64,000 nucleotides of DNA from Dermanyssus gallinae (taxonomy: Eukaryota > Arthropoda > Arachnida > Mesostigmata > Dermanyssidae). A model generated the notes under the pieces. That model worked only from the letters and a program-made list of their open reading frames with translations. It made no database searches and had not been told where the DNA came from. Within the stretch, counting starts at the first letter, position 1. Each line of letters starts with the position of its first letter. Positions 1 to 11,850 of this stretch are shown here, piece by piece. The position numbers and the translations under genes were made by a program. The stretch covers positions 797,001 to 861,000 of the forward strand of contig QVRM01005925.1 in NCBI GenBank assembly GCA_003439945.1. The letters are read 5' to 3'.

Positions 1-133
1 TTGTTGATCTTTGAAATGTGCCTATGAATGCATAGCTGGCGCTTAAGGTAAGTGATCTCCTCATCACGTTTGAAAGGAATAGAAGCACACCCACCGATCG
101 ACTTTCTTGCAAGGCCGTTGTTGTTGTTGTTCT

Positions 134-235
134 TGTTTTTGCTTTTATTAGTGTTGATGTCGTTTTTGCTTTTAATATTATTGTTGTTTTTGCTTTTATT
201 AGTGTTGATGTCGTTTTTGCTTTTAATATTATTGT
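134..235. repeat. 51-bp tandem duplication in TTG/GTT-rich low-complexity DNA
   Basis: Two near-identical 51-bp units lie head to tail; the phrase GCTTTTATTAGTGTTGATG starts at 141 and again at 192. TTG/GTT triplet runs flank them. Because 51 is divisible by three, a reading frame stays open through both units and encodes a Leu/Phe-rich 17-residue repeat. I regard that frame as a by-product of the repeat, not a gene. Confidence 0.85.
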
Positions 236-1280
236 TGTTGTTGTTGTTTATGTCGTTTCCGCTGCTGTCGTCATCATGCTCTGACAGTGCTGACGGATTC
301 CCTTTCTGGTTAGGCTATTTAGACTTCTGGCCTGCGCCGGAAGACTGAATAGCTAAAGTTTGGGTTCGTCGGCCTTTGCTGTCTGCGCCCGCGTGACTCA
401 GCTACTTATGGGTCACGCTTTACTAGCCATCGTAACTCCGGCTCGGGCGTTGGATCGGGCGGCGTCGTTGTTGCTACGGGAGGGGGGCGGGAAAGGGGGG
501 CAGACTCAAGCTCTTGCGCTTCCCGCCTCCAAGTTAGGGTAGCATAGGCAGGGCCCGGTGTGCGAGATACGGATGAGCGAGTCTCGTCTAAACGGCCGCC
601 TCGTCGTCGTCGAGTACGCCGTCGGTCTGAATAGAGTAGCGCAGTTTTAGGTCGCAAGCAGCAAAAGGTCGGCGCGCGCTCGAACTACTCGAACCGTTGA
701 GCCGTTGAACTGAATCGGGCGGCAGCGCGGGTGAAATACAATACTTGAGAATCTCTCTCGGTTGCGCTGCATCAAGCCGCTACGCGTGAACGGGTCGGCT
801 ATCACCACCGGTAGGTGGAAGCACCGAATGGTGACCAAATCCACGGTCCCCCGCGCCTCCGCACTTCACTTGACTTCACTTGGCTTCATCCCTCCTTTCC
901 GGGAGGGATGCCGTTTAAGACTGGGCGGTAAGTCTGGAGACTAGAACTGTTTCACTAGCCTAGAAAAGAATTCTAGAAAAGAAAGCGGTGTGCGATTCTC
1001 TACAAATACACACGCATAAAGGGTCTACTTCACAGACTCGTGTTGCTCATATTGCTTAGCCGGCATGATCCATACGTCATAAATATAGACAACATAATCT
1101 TAAAATCTAACACATATTTTCAAGATTCAAAAACATATTATTATCATTATTAAACTATATACCAAATTGATAATACCAAATCGCATACAGAATTGTAGTC
1201 CATTGCGAACTGTTATGCACTGTAAATTAACATTGGAGTTGAAAAAATATTTAGAAAAAAAAACACTATATATACATATT
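236..1280. other. Gene-free stretch, no recognisable feature
   Basis: The first 700 bases are GC-rich with several short overlapping open frames on both strands, none resembling a known protein. From about 950 the sequence turns AT-rich. No repeat, RNA gene or transposon end was recognised before the element at 1281. Confidence 0.5.
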
Positions 1281-1767
1281 CAGGGTCATTCATATCGTTA
1301 TGTATTTATTGCGAGGTTTGGTAGGACTCGGCAAATAAATATTTTTCCCAATGGAAGGAGGACGCGGAAACGTCTTGCTTAGGAGAGAGAGAGAGAGAAG
1401 GAAGCACCATCTCTTTGGTACGAAAATTGTGGGCATTAAGTTTGCCATTGCGTGAGACTGGTCTTTTGGACATACATGTTTGACCTTAATGAAAAAAATT
1501 ACGATTTTTCTGGAAAACGCCTTAACGTAAGACGTAACAACATATCGGCTTGTTATGACATTCCTCAATCTGGCTATTCGCTTTTCGCTACGCAAGCTAG
1601 TGGATTTCGCACAACTATGTAGGAGAAAAAAGCAGAATGACTACTTTTCTAAATTTCACTCTCTCCTAAACAAGACGTTTCCGCGCCCTCCTTCCATTGG
1701 GAAAAATTATATTTTGGCGGGTTCTACGAAACCTCGAAATAAGTACATAACGATATGAATGACCCTG
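1281..1767. mobile_element. MITE/foldback-like element with ~107-bp terminal inverted repeats
   Basis: The left arm (1281-1387) begins CAGGGTCATTCATATCG and the right arm (1661-1767) ends CGATATGAATGACCCTG. The arms stay complementary for about 105 bases, including the GGAAACGTCTTG / CAAGACGTTTCC segment, with a few mismatches. The 270-bp interior has no credible coding frame, so this looks like a non-autonomous DNA element. The right end is followed by TA, as expected for Tc1/mariner-type insertion; the left flank is less clear. The mariner element starts only 6 bases to the right. Related arm fragments occur near 4944 and 59,540. The superfamily is an inference. Confidence 0.75.
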
Positions 1768-1773
1768 TATATG

Positions 1774-3827
<2,054 letters not shown>

Positions 3828-3948
3828 ATGTTTTTTTTTATACGACGTATGCTATTATTATTATGAATAACGAGTGTGGCCTGATGACATATTGGCGCAG
3901 TCATCTTAAATGCGGAGATTAAACGGGGAGATATCGTGGACTGAGGCT
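3828..3948 (+). repeat. Direct repeat unit A1 (~120 bp)
   Basis: This segment recurs at 4368-4483 with high identity, sharing GTGGCCTGATGACATATTGG, TCATCTTAAATGCGGAGA and GATATCGTGGACTGAGGCT. It contains no coding frame. It ends a few bases before the perfect hairpin at 3955, which repeats the same GATATCGT core. It may be part of an unclassified transposable element. Confidence 0.85.
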
Positions 3949-3953
3949 GACAT

Positions 3954-3999
3954 TGTGGCACGATATCGTCTAGATGCATTTAGACGATATCGTGCCACA
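3954..3999. repeat. Perfect hairpin, 19-bp arms, 8-nt loop
   Basis: The left arm begins GTGGCACGATATCGTCTA at 3955 and the right arm TAGACGATATCGTGCCAC ends at 3998; one further T-A pair closes the base. The loop is GATGCATT. Each arm itself contains CGATATCG, a short palindrome. Outer sequences (CTGAGG... and ...CACTCAG) extend the complementarity imperfectly. Confidence 0.95.
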
Positions 4000-4367
4000 G
4001 GCCACTCAGCCCATTACGAACGTGCAAAATGTGGTTGTCAGAGCGTTAAAAAATTGTCAGTTCTCTATCCTCATGCGTCTGTTAGCTAAAGTTAGTTAGT
4101 AAGAATTATCTGAATAGGATTTGTGTCAGCTAATAGCTGCCTTTGCTCGTGAATCTAAGACCTGCCTGGACACCATTGGCTCGAAAAAAATGTGCGTGGT
4201 TCTCACCTTGAGCTAACGAAAATTGAAGTCTGTTGTACACTGACGCGGTAATGCCGCACTGCGGTCTTCTCACCCTAGATAATTTAAGGTTTATGTTCTA
4301 ACTATGTACGCTTGGTACCATTCGTTTGCAATTTATACGACTTCTGCCATCACAATCCTAAATAAAT

Positions 4368-4483
4368 AATGTTTTTTCTACTATGTATGCTATTATTATC
4401 AATAGCGAATGTGGCCTGATGACATATTGGCGCTGTCATCTTAAATGCGGAGAGTAAACAGGGAGATATCGTGGACTGAGGCT
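4368..4483 (+). repeat. Direct repeat unit A2 (~116 bp)
   Basis: Second copy of the unit at 3828-3948, in the same orientation 540 bp downstream. Unlike the first copy it is not followed by the hairpin; the sequence diverges right after GACTGAGGCT. Confidence 0.85.
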
Positions 4484-4943
4484 CGAGAAAATATTAGACG
4501 CCTCACATCGAAGCACCTTTTTGGTCGCTAGATAGAATAGTTATATTTATCCATTGTGTTTTACCTGTTATCGGTGTGTATTATAAAGTTACTCTATAAG
4601 TGTATCACAGCGTATGCATGTAAAAGCGTATTGCCTCACGTATTGCTCGGCGTTGTAAAAAACGCTGTTTAAACATGCCTGTGAAAATACCTATTGTGAT
4701 TTCAAATTGCGAAAAGTGCTTATTTAAAGCATTTTTTTTAATTATGTCGAGTCTTTTTATAGGGGTGCTTTATTCATTTTTCAACGGTTTTTATTTACCT
4801 GAAAACTTGAGCATTGCAAAATGCAGTCGACCACGGTCGAACTTGAACTTAATATACAAATGCATACATAAACAAGATGCCAATGAATGAATTATCTACA
4901 CGTAAGGGGGTTGTAGAACGCGCTAAAAAGATTCATTGCATTT

Positions 4944-4986
4944 GGGCAAACGGAAATGTCTTGTTTAGGAGTGACAGTGAAATTGC
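4944..4986. repeat. Fragment of the MITE arm seen at 1281-1767
   Basis: The stretch CGGAAATGTCTTGTTTAGG followed by AGTGACAGTGAAATT closely matches the reverse complement of the inner right arm of the 1281-1767 element. No matching terminal sequence is obvious nearby, so this is probably a decayed fragment. Confidence 0.5.
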
Positions 4987-4999
4987 TCATTTCTTTAAT

Positions 5000-5857
5000 A
5001 GCAATATGATTGGCCGGTATGACATAGCTTGGCAAAATGTGCGAATGCAATATAGATATATATAAGAGAAACTGGACACACCGGCGCGTTTGAACAAAAA
5101 TGCTTCATTTGAAAGTATAGAGAGCGACCTGAGTACGGTACGTATCGGGTGACCGCCAACGCCCTCTCTCTGCTACTGGAATGGAGCTGTTTGGGAATCC
5201 GATATCGAGGGGCGGAGGAGAACGGCTTCTGGTGGTCATATCACAAACTGAACCACCACAGATTCGCTGCCAAATTGATCCCCATGATATGCGCATGTCC
5301 TTGAATGCGTTTGTTTAGGAGTAATGACAAACCACTTCGAAACCAACGAATGTATTAAACGTTAAAGATAAAAAAGCGACATTACGGCTTCTAAATGTTT
5401 GCAAATTGTTGTCAGTATGGTTACTCTTCTTTTGGTACCCACGCTTGATGCCTTTTAGTTGGATGTCTTTTCTTCATAAAGCATTTTCTTTTCCGAACAC
5501 GAATATATACTCATTTTTTCAAAATTAAATAAAAAAGAAAACGTGTTTATTTGCACGCATGGGGTTGAAAAGGGTTGAGGGGGTAATAAAGAGATTCATT
5601 TTCATGTAAGTTAACGAGTCATACGATCCCCTGATCAGATGTACCAGTCCAGTTGCACCCTAGATGAGTGGGCCACATTTGAGCGAGTGAACGGACGCCA
5701 TGCGACGCATTCACTATTTGTGCTGATCTCGTTCTCTATTGTCAAATGTGTATTGTGTACTCATGATCTCGTCTAGTATCAAATGTGCATTAGAATCTAC
5801 GAGAACAGCATTATTTCATCCACAGTGTAAATTCGACCCGTCCGTGATTGACCTCTC

Positions 5858-5896
<39 letters not shown>

Positions 5897-6430
5897 GTGA
5901 TTATATGCCACATCAAAAGTGATCTATTACGACCGCACACAATTTGAGGCCCGCAGGTAGCAGCACAAATCGAGACGCCACCGGCAGTGAAAAATCTTAA
6001 TTTCACGCAAATGGATCTTCGTAGATGCGATTATTATTTGTTCGACTCATTAAACAACAGTTCGGTCGCGTCAAGCTGCGTTTAGTAGACACTGATTCGC
6101 CATACTTTAAGCTGTAACAGTGGCAGAAGGTGCTTGTCAGGAACAGGCGCTTGCCCCCACCGGGGTCCGCTGAACGGAGTGGAACTCACTAACCACCGAC
6201 AGAAATTTCGGACTGATCCAATATAAATTAGCATATATGTACGTACCCACAAATCAATACTCACATAAAAAGCCTTTATTAGCCAATGCTTGCTTTACAC
6301 CGTAAGCAGCATTTATTGAGTGATCCAATCGTTACAGTTCATCTAGATATCTTGCTCAGTATTGAAAGGTTGTTTTTTTGTGTGGAGGAGGGTTAAATGC
6401 AGTTATGCACTACCGCTACGAGTTGGAAAA
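5000..6430. other. Gene-free stretch with one (TA)n array at 5859-5894
   Basis: Contains an 18-unit TA run at 5859-5894 and otherwise unremarkable sequence. The open frames (for example 5105-5296 minus) show no motif I recognise. Confidence 0.5.
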
Positions 6431-6434
6431 ATCT

Positions 6435-7313
6435 ATTTATATCTCGAGCTGTGTGGGACTCGACCCTAGCGGATAAATGTTACTCCGCCAACACCCATAC
6501 CCACTAAACGCACCTCCCCTCTTAAGCTTCACTCTCGGATGGCCCAGATCTCCATAGAACAGTGGTATGGGTCATCTGGAGAACTGGCTAGTGGCCTATC
6601 GGATAAGTTGGCCCCGGCCACTTACGGGTTCCCTCACCTGTCAGGCGCACTTTGTTCCAGCCCTTGCGAACCCGTTTGAACCCAAAGTTGCGTTTTCTTT
6701 AGCCGCGTCGGCCTAAAAAAGTGTTTACCTTTTCTTACATGTTATGTGTGTTGTTTTGAGCACATCATGTGCTACTTCCGCTCCCACTTTCCATGCGTGG
6801 GTCGAAGCCAGGATGTATCACAAGCATTTTTTATGCCATTTTGCGGAGAGTCCAGAACTTTGCGATGGGTGATTCCCACTCTGCAGGCATGTTTCTGATG
6901 GGGGATTCCACTGGCCTTGCCAGTTTTCTATAGTGGCATTTCTCTTTCTTTCTTTGTCGCTCTCTGGCAGTGCGCCTATATGCCACAGACGGTGTCTCTC
7001 GAACGCTTTGAGGTCCCAGGGAACTTCTCCGGCAAGCAGCAGAGCTGCGTTTGTGCTGATTGTTCTGCACCCTTGTATAACCCTAAGGACTGCGATCCGC
7101 TGCGCTTTGCGCAGAATCAGCATTGCTTTCTTTGACTTAAGGGTCGCTCTGGCCCACACGGCAGCCCCGAAGAGCGCGATTGATTCCGCTACTGCCATCA
7201 GTAGTTTTTTGTACGAGCCCGTGTCCATGTATGTTAGGAATTATCCTGGCCATAGCGTTTGCCGCCATAGTTGCTTTTTTCGCAGCTTTCTGATCTGGCA
7301 GAAGCCGGTCATG
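6435..7313 (-). mobile_element. R1-like non-LTR retrotransposon, 3' part
   Basis: Read on the minus strand, 7313 down to 6818 encodes the region after the polymerase domain of an R1/I-type ORF2. A stretch with AKKATMAANAMARIIPN is followed, one frame over, by LFGAAVWA, LRKAQRIAVLRVIQGCRTI and STNAALLLAGEVPWDLKAFER. The A..MARIIPN, ...GA.VWA, ...RVI.GCRT.S and LAGE.PWDL order is characteristic of this family. At least one frameshift (around 7140-7230) breaks it. Below 6818 the sequence holds stops and a GTGGGTATGGG...GAGTCCCACACA motif that I take to be the 3' untranslated end. The 5' half lies at 9648-9925, displaced by the CR1-type insertion. Confidence 0.8.
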
Positions 7314-9647
7314 GACATAACATAACATAACATAACATCACTTTTATTTCACATAAAAGGGTTGGTATCAATATACATACTTGTGTAAGACAATCGTAAT
7401 TAATCACCAAATAGGCGAGCACTATTTGGATTATCATGGGCCCATTTGGCCATACGCCAAGCAAACAGTCCGTTCACGAATTCTCCGCGGGCCACGGCTT
7501 TTGAGGTGATTGATCGTTGACTTCTTAGGTTATTGGAGCGTACATCAAAAAAGTGTCCTAACAAGTCACATTTTCGTAATTGATGTAAAACAGATAAGTT
7601 GCACTGCATGAAAAGTGTGTCGATACTTGGAACAACGTCATCTAACACGCTGTGTGGGCACCTGATTCGCAGGCGTCTTAGAAACATGTTTTGAACGCCA
7701 TTCACCAACTTCCTATATTTGGACAGATAAGGCTCCCAGACAGGGGAGCAATATGTGAGTTTAGGAAGAACAAGAGATTGGTAAAGGCGAATGTACACAT
7801 GTGGAGTCGTTAAAATAAAACAGCGAAAGATAGTATTTATTGTGCGCAGAGATGTCTCCACAACCTTGGTAATGTGAAGGCTAAAGTTAAGATCAGGCGT
7901 AATATATATGCCTAAGTCCCGGGTATGAGACAGGGTCGGTAAAATGCAGTTGTCAATTTTGTAGTCAAAGTCAAGTGAACCATTTTTCAGTACAATGCAT
8001 TTAGAGGGTGAGAGAATCATGTTGTTTTCAAAACACCATCGTGCAATGCCGTCGACGGCAGTCTGCAGAACAGCGTGGGAGTCACTAGAGCAAATAGGAT
8101 AATAAAGTTTTAGGTCATCAGCATATTCAAGATATTTGACCGCCGGTGGCAGGTACTTATTTATGTCCAATACAAAAATTGTGTATCGAAGGGGGGATAA
8201 ACATCCCCCTTGAGGTACACCAGATACTGCAGGATATGGTCGACTAAGTTTGTCACCAACCTTAACTCGAAAATGACGGTTGCTTAAAAATGCCTTCACC
8301 CATTGCACTGTACATGCATGGATACCTAGATCTTCCAATTTGCAAAGCAGAAGAGAGTGATCTACTCTGTCAAATGCGCTCTTTTGGTCAAAATAAACAC
8401 AGTGAAACGGTTTTCGATCATTTATAAACATAGCCCAGTCCTGGGTCATTTCTAAAAGCTGTGTACATGTAGAACGGTGGGTAGTAAAGCCGTGTTGGGC
8501 AGGGTCAAGTAAGCGGTTTAGGATTAAAAACTGATTTAAGTGGTTAACTAAAATTTTCTCAAAAATGCAGCATGGTATTGAGCATTGCGAAACTGGTCGG
8601 TAGTTTTCAGCATTCATTTTCGAGCCTTTCTTGTGGATAGGGGTGACAAGACTGAGTCTAAAAAGGTCGGGCACAGCGCCGTCACTATAAGATCTTTCAA
8701 ATATGAGTTTAAGTGGTTCCGCCAAAAACAACGCAAATCGTTTGTAAAAAATTGGAGGAATGTTTTCAGGTGTAAGGCTAGTCTTCAATTTAAGCCCAGT
8801 AAGAAGTGAATAGATTGCAAACTCAGAGAAGGTAACCAAGGGATCGCGATGAGAAATGTTGCATGGGTTGTTTGCCGTTGAAAAACCTGGACCGGATGCA
8901 CAGAACAGGGTAGAAAAATGTTCAGCGAGAGTCTCAGCTTTATGTGAATCAGTATAAGCCACCGTAGGGCCAAGAATGATGGGGGGAAGAGATTCAGTTC
9001 CTTTAATTCGTTCATTGGCATACCGAAAAAGTGAGCGAGAGTCCCTAATGTTCATTCTAGACTCATGTAAAATACGAAGTCTCTTGGTCACTTTCATTAG
9101 CTTGCGTTCAAGAGACTGAGATGCGGTACTACAAGACTTTAGTTTATGAGCAAGACGATTTTTGTAAGTCTCCATATCCTTGGTGGAATCACACTGGTGA
9201 ACCAGCGGAGTAAACGAGTTAATTAAATAAGAGCAATAGTCAACAAATTTGGTGTACATTACATTTACATCTGGACAACCCATGAAAAAATTTGCCCAGT
9301 TTACAACGTCAAGATGATTCGCAATAATAGCGGCATCCATTCGTTTGTAATCGAGCCGACCATTCGACGGCAATATGTCACTGACAGCAAGTACAATATT
9401 GAAACGTATGGCGCGATGATCAGATTTTATGGGAGGAGGGATAATGGCAACATTATCAATTGTATCTGAGTCAGTGGTAAGAAGAAGGTCAAGTATGGAT
9501 CCAGATACATGAGTCGGTGAGTGAATTAGCTGGGATAGTCCATTTGCCAAACAGCAGGCTCTAAATTTCGATTCCATAGAGTCATTGAGAGTAATATGAG
9601 ATTGCCAGTCAATTTTCGGAAGGTTGAAGTCACCTATCAATATGACA
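7314..9647 (-). mobile_element. CR1/jockey-type non-LTR retrotransposon, 5'-truncated, inserted in an R1-like element
   Basis: This 2.33-kb insertion is bounded by GACA on both sides on the plus strand (7314-7317 and 9644-9647), a probable 4-bp target duplication. Removing it rejoins the R1-like reading frame. On the minus strand the 3' end reads GTGAAATAAAAGTGATG and then a TTATG pentamer repeated about four times. The 5' end falls within the endonuclease domain, the usual outcome of incomplete reverse transcription. The body is one long uninterrupted frame, so the insertion is comparatively young. Confidence 0.88.
7400..9643 (-). CDS. Endonuclease (partial) + reverse transcriptase of a CR1/jockey-type LINE
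   Basis: An uninterrupted 754-codon frame on the minus strand (7400-9664); its first seven codons belong to the host R1-like element. Residues 11-83 are the C-terminal half of an APE-type endonuclease: GDFNLPKIDW at 11-20, LDLLLT near 58-63 and the catalytic SDH at 81-83. The reverse transcriptase follows: TPIHKKGSK at 341-349, YRPVSQ at 355-360, FDQKSAFDRVDH at 425-436, SGVPQGGCLSP at 481-491 and the catalytic YADD at 514-517. A thumb and C-terminal region end at GD and a stop. The enzyme would nick target DNA and copy the element RNA onto it. The N-terminal endonuclease and any ORF1 are missing, so this copy cannot be autonomous although its polymerase looks intact. Related relics lie at 10.7-11.8 kb and 38.9-41.7 kb. 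The exact clade is uncertain. Confidence 0.92.
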   Translation of the reverse strand: MLIGDFNLPKIDWQSHITLNDSMESKFRACCLANGLSQLIHSPTHVSGSILDLLLTTDSDTIDNVAIIPPPIKSDHRAIRFNIVLAVSDILPSNGRLDYKRMDAAIIANHLDVVNWANFFMGCPDVNVMYTKFVDYCSYLINSFTPLVHQCDSTKDMETYKNRLAHKLKSCSTASQSLERKLMKVTKRLRILHESRMNIRDSRSLFRYANERIKGTESLPPIILGPTVAYTDSHKAETLAEHFSTLFCASGPGFSTANNPCNISHRDPLVTFSEFAIYSLLTGLKLKTSLTPENIPPIFYKRFALFLAEPLKLIFERSYSDGAVPDLFRLSLVTPIHKKGSKMNAENYRPVSQCSIPCCIFEKILVNHLNQFLILNRLLDPAQHGFTTHRSTCTQLLEMTQDWAMFINDRKPFHCVYFDQKSAFDRVDHSLLLCKLEDLGIHACTVQWVKAFLSNRHFRVKVGDKLSRPYPAVSGVPQGGCLSPLRYTIFVLDINKYLPPAVKYLEYADDLKLYYPICSSDSHAVLQTAVDGIARWCFENNMILSPSKCIVLKNGSLDFDYKIDNCILPTLSHTRDLGIYITPDLNFSLHITKVVETSLRTINTIFRCFILTTPHVYIRLYQSLVLPKLTYCSPVWEPYLSKYRKLVNGVQNMFLRRLRIRCPHSVLDDVVPSIDTLFMQCNLSVLHQLRKCDLLGHFFDVRSNNLRSQRSITSKAVARGEFVNGLFAWRMAKWAHDNPNSARLFGD

Positions 9648-9925
9648 GTCCAGCTTAATCCCAAAGAAGGGGGCTTTTTTCAAAAAACTTAATTGTTTGT
9701 CCTGTGACCTGTAGGTGCAATGGCCGAAGTCTTTTCTTGCCAGTTAGGAGAATGATTTCACTCTTTTTTTCTGGGGCGAGTGCCAGCCCTGCGGCCTTCA
9801 TCCATTCCGCTGTTAAGTTTAAAGCTATGTTTGTGTTTAGCTCAAGCTCGTCCACCGTTTTAGCCTGTGCCACGACCGCTGAGTCGTCGGCGTGAGCTAT
9901 CATTTCTATTTCCGGAAATTGAAAT
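9648..9925 (-). mobile_element. R1-like non-LTR retrotransposon, internal RT part
   Basis: On the minus strand this encodes the RT palm: FPEIEMIAHADDSAVVAQAK, then AEWMKAAGLALAPEKKSEII, then LLTGKKR. AHADD stands where the catalytic YADD is expected, so Tyr is replaced by His. The ..WM...GL.LAPEK.E...LTG.. signature is typical of R1-clade elements. The sequence runs up to a GIKLD-like codon stretch, where the CR1-type insertion begins, and resumes at 7313. Upstream of 9925 the similarity stops, so this element is itself truncated. Confidence 0.82.
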
Positions 9926-10249
9926 GTTGTGGAACGACTGTACATATATGTATGCATATATATGGCGACGCTGTGGCTATCGCGCGACAAGTCGGCGGTA
10001 GTGAACGTCGTCACTCAGTCAATTATGCATGCACTTGATCTGGACATCCCGCCGAAAGATCTTAAGTACTTCGCACCCATAGCTCGCGTTGCCATAAGTT
10101 TGGTACGAAAATAATCGTCATGAAATGTGCGTTTTCTTGAACGCACTTTGAATGACCGTACCGTAATGATTTTGAGGTATTCGGTGTGAAAGCTAACAAA
10201 ATAACTTCATTATTGCGAATTCTTATTATTAGGAATTACAACGACGGGG

Positions 10250-10560
10250 TTTATCTAGGACGAGAGCGCCTATACCTTGAAGTGGATGGAAAACTGAAAG
10301 AAAGTCGATTTAGAAATATATAAAACGGTAGCGATGAAAAGCACGGCCTGGCGAGCAGCCGGATACAAGAGCAGACATTTAACTATGACGTTTGCAGCCC
10401 ACGGGTTTCATCACGTGTTATGCAGCGCGGAAGAATGCCACATTCCTCAGGAGTGTTGCAGGTGCACGAGGTGTTCTGCCCAGTGCGATAGATACCACGC
10501 CGCAGCATGTCCTGCAGTTCAGTCAATAGCTGAACTAGCAAGATGAGAGAAGACCCAATG
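10250..10560 (+). mobile_element. 3' end of a LINE ORF2 with a C-terminal Cys/His motif, copy 1
   Basis: The plus-strand frame 10,334-10,546 carries SRHLTMTFAAHGFHHVLC and then CRCTRCSAQCDRYHAAAC, spacing C-x-C-x2-C-x3-C-x3-H-x3-C. The same arrangement occurs at the end of the LINE fragment at 36.3-37.0 kb, with HVYTRYIVHGYHHLVC before it, and at 38.4-38.6 kb. Three independent copies sharing the spacing argue for a real retrotransposon domain. The upstream codons read YLEVDGKLKESRFRN in another frame, so the copy is broken. A (TA)n plus T-run array follows at 10,627. Confidence 0.65.
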
Positions 10561-10622
10561 ACGTGAAGGAAGCACTAGTTCTGTCTGATGTACATGTTTA
10601 TAATTTTTACCAAACCTGGGTG

Positions 10623-10626
<4 letters not shown>

Positions 10627-10678
<52 letters not shown>
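10627..10678. repeat. (TA)n followed by an 18-19-nt T run
   Basis: About 17 TA units run directly into a homopolymeric T tract. The tract may represent the A-rich 3' tail of the minus-strand LINE relic to its right. Confidence 0.9.
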
Positions 10679-10680
<2 letters not shown>

Positions 10681-10689
10681 TTACAAAAT

Positions 10690-11850
10690 ATAATACAATC
10701 ATTTTAAACATTATGTGCCAGCCCTGCTGCTAAGATGATTGCCTGGCACTAACGTTAATGATAGTTTGTATAGAGCTTTCCACAATATCGTTATTACAAG
10801 AATATAATAAGCAGCGCCTTTATTTATCGAATAATGGGTGGAAAAGAAGCTAGGCAGGCGATGACGCCCACGAAGCCGTCTTGTTATGCGATTCTCTGGG
10901 TACACGCCAGGCGAACATATTATTGATTGTTTCAAGTTGCCATACATTTTGGTAAAAACATTATTTGACTTCTGCGATTCTTCATTGTCACATCGAAGAA
11001 ACGGTTGATAAAATCAGCACTTGCAAGGTGCGATAGTGCTCGTGCGTCGTTGTTCTCCAGTAAAATCAAGAGCGACGGAAGGTTTACAGCATTCGGCTCG
11101 ATATAAAATCTTCTACAGAACTTTTTTAGGAATCTTCTCTGAACACCTTCAATCATGCCTATGTGCTTGCACAAGCATGGGCTCCAGACAAGTGAACAAC
11201 ATAAGAGTCTGGATAGCACAATTGCTTTATACAGACGAATATACACATTTGGGTTCTTGGCGATAAAGCAATGGATCAACATGTTCACAAGTATAGATGA
11301 TGATTTGACTAGTTCTCTTAACTGTGCAAAAAATGTTAGATCCGTTGATAATATTACACCTAGATCTCGTGCAACATTAGAGGTGGGCAATGTTGTCCCG
11401 TTGAGCTGATGTTCCAGATCGAAGAAGTCATGTTTCAATACGAGGCATTTCGAAACGAATAGCTCCATCCCATTGTCAATGCCCCAGCGGCAGATGCAAT
11501 CGAGAGCAGACCGTAGCGCAATATGCGCCGAGGAAGAGTCCAAGGGAGTGTATATTTTTAGGCCGTTAGCGTACAATAGGTTTCTGACACTCTACGGAAT
11601 CTAGGATTTTATGTCTAAAACAAATACTGTGTACAGCAAAGGAGAGACGCAGCTCACCTAAGGGACGCCTAAGGGACGGAGCCACTCGTGGCTCACTAAG
11701 AGCTTCCCCGCAGTTAACTCGGAACGACCGATTGTGCAGAAAAGCGGTAAGCCATTTACGAGTCTGTAAATGGACCTGGATGTACTACTAACAATGTACT
11801 CGTAAGTGTCACTTCGCTCGTGGAAGCTTCTAGTTCTGCGAAGTTTGTGG
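10690..11850 (-). pseudogene. CR1/jockey-type LINE RT fragment, decayed
   Basis: The minus frame 10,932-11,576 aligns by eye to the C-terminal half of the intact RT at 7.4-9.6 kb: CLVLKHDF, ARDLGVILSTDLTF, YIRLYKAIVLSRL and WSPCLCKHIGMIEGVQRRFL. The catalytic box reads YANGLKIY instead of YADDLKLY, so both catalytic aspartates are lost. Further upstream (to about 11,770) a frame-broken stretch still shows WL.AFL.NRSFRV and a VP..L...FAVHSI counterpart of the GVPQG region. This is an older relic of the same family in the same orientation as the intact copy. Confidence 0.82.

Noticed and set aside
52..348. 98-codon Leu/Phe-rich frame resembling a membrane protein
   Set aside because: The hydrophobic stretch is the translation of a TTG-rich 51-bp duplication; no sequence outside the repeat supports a gene.
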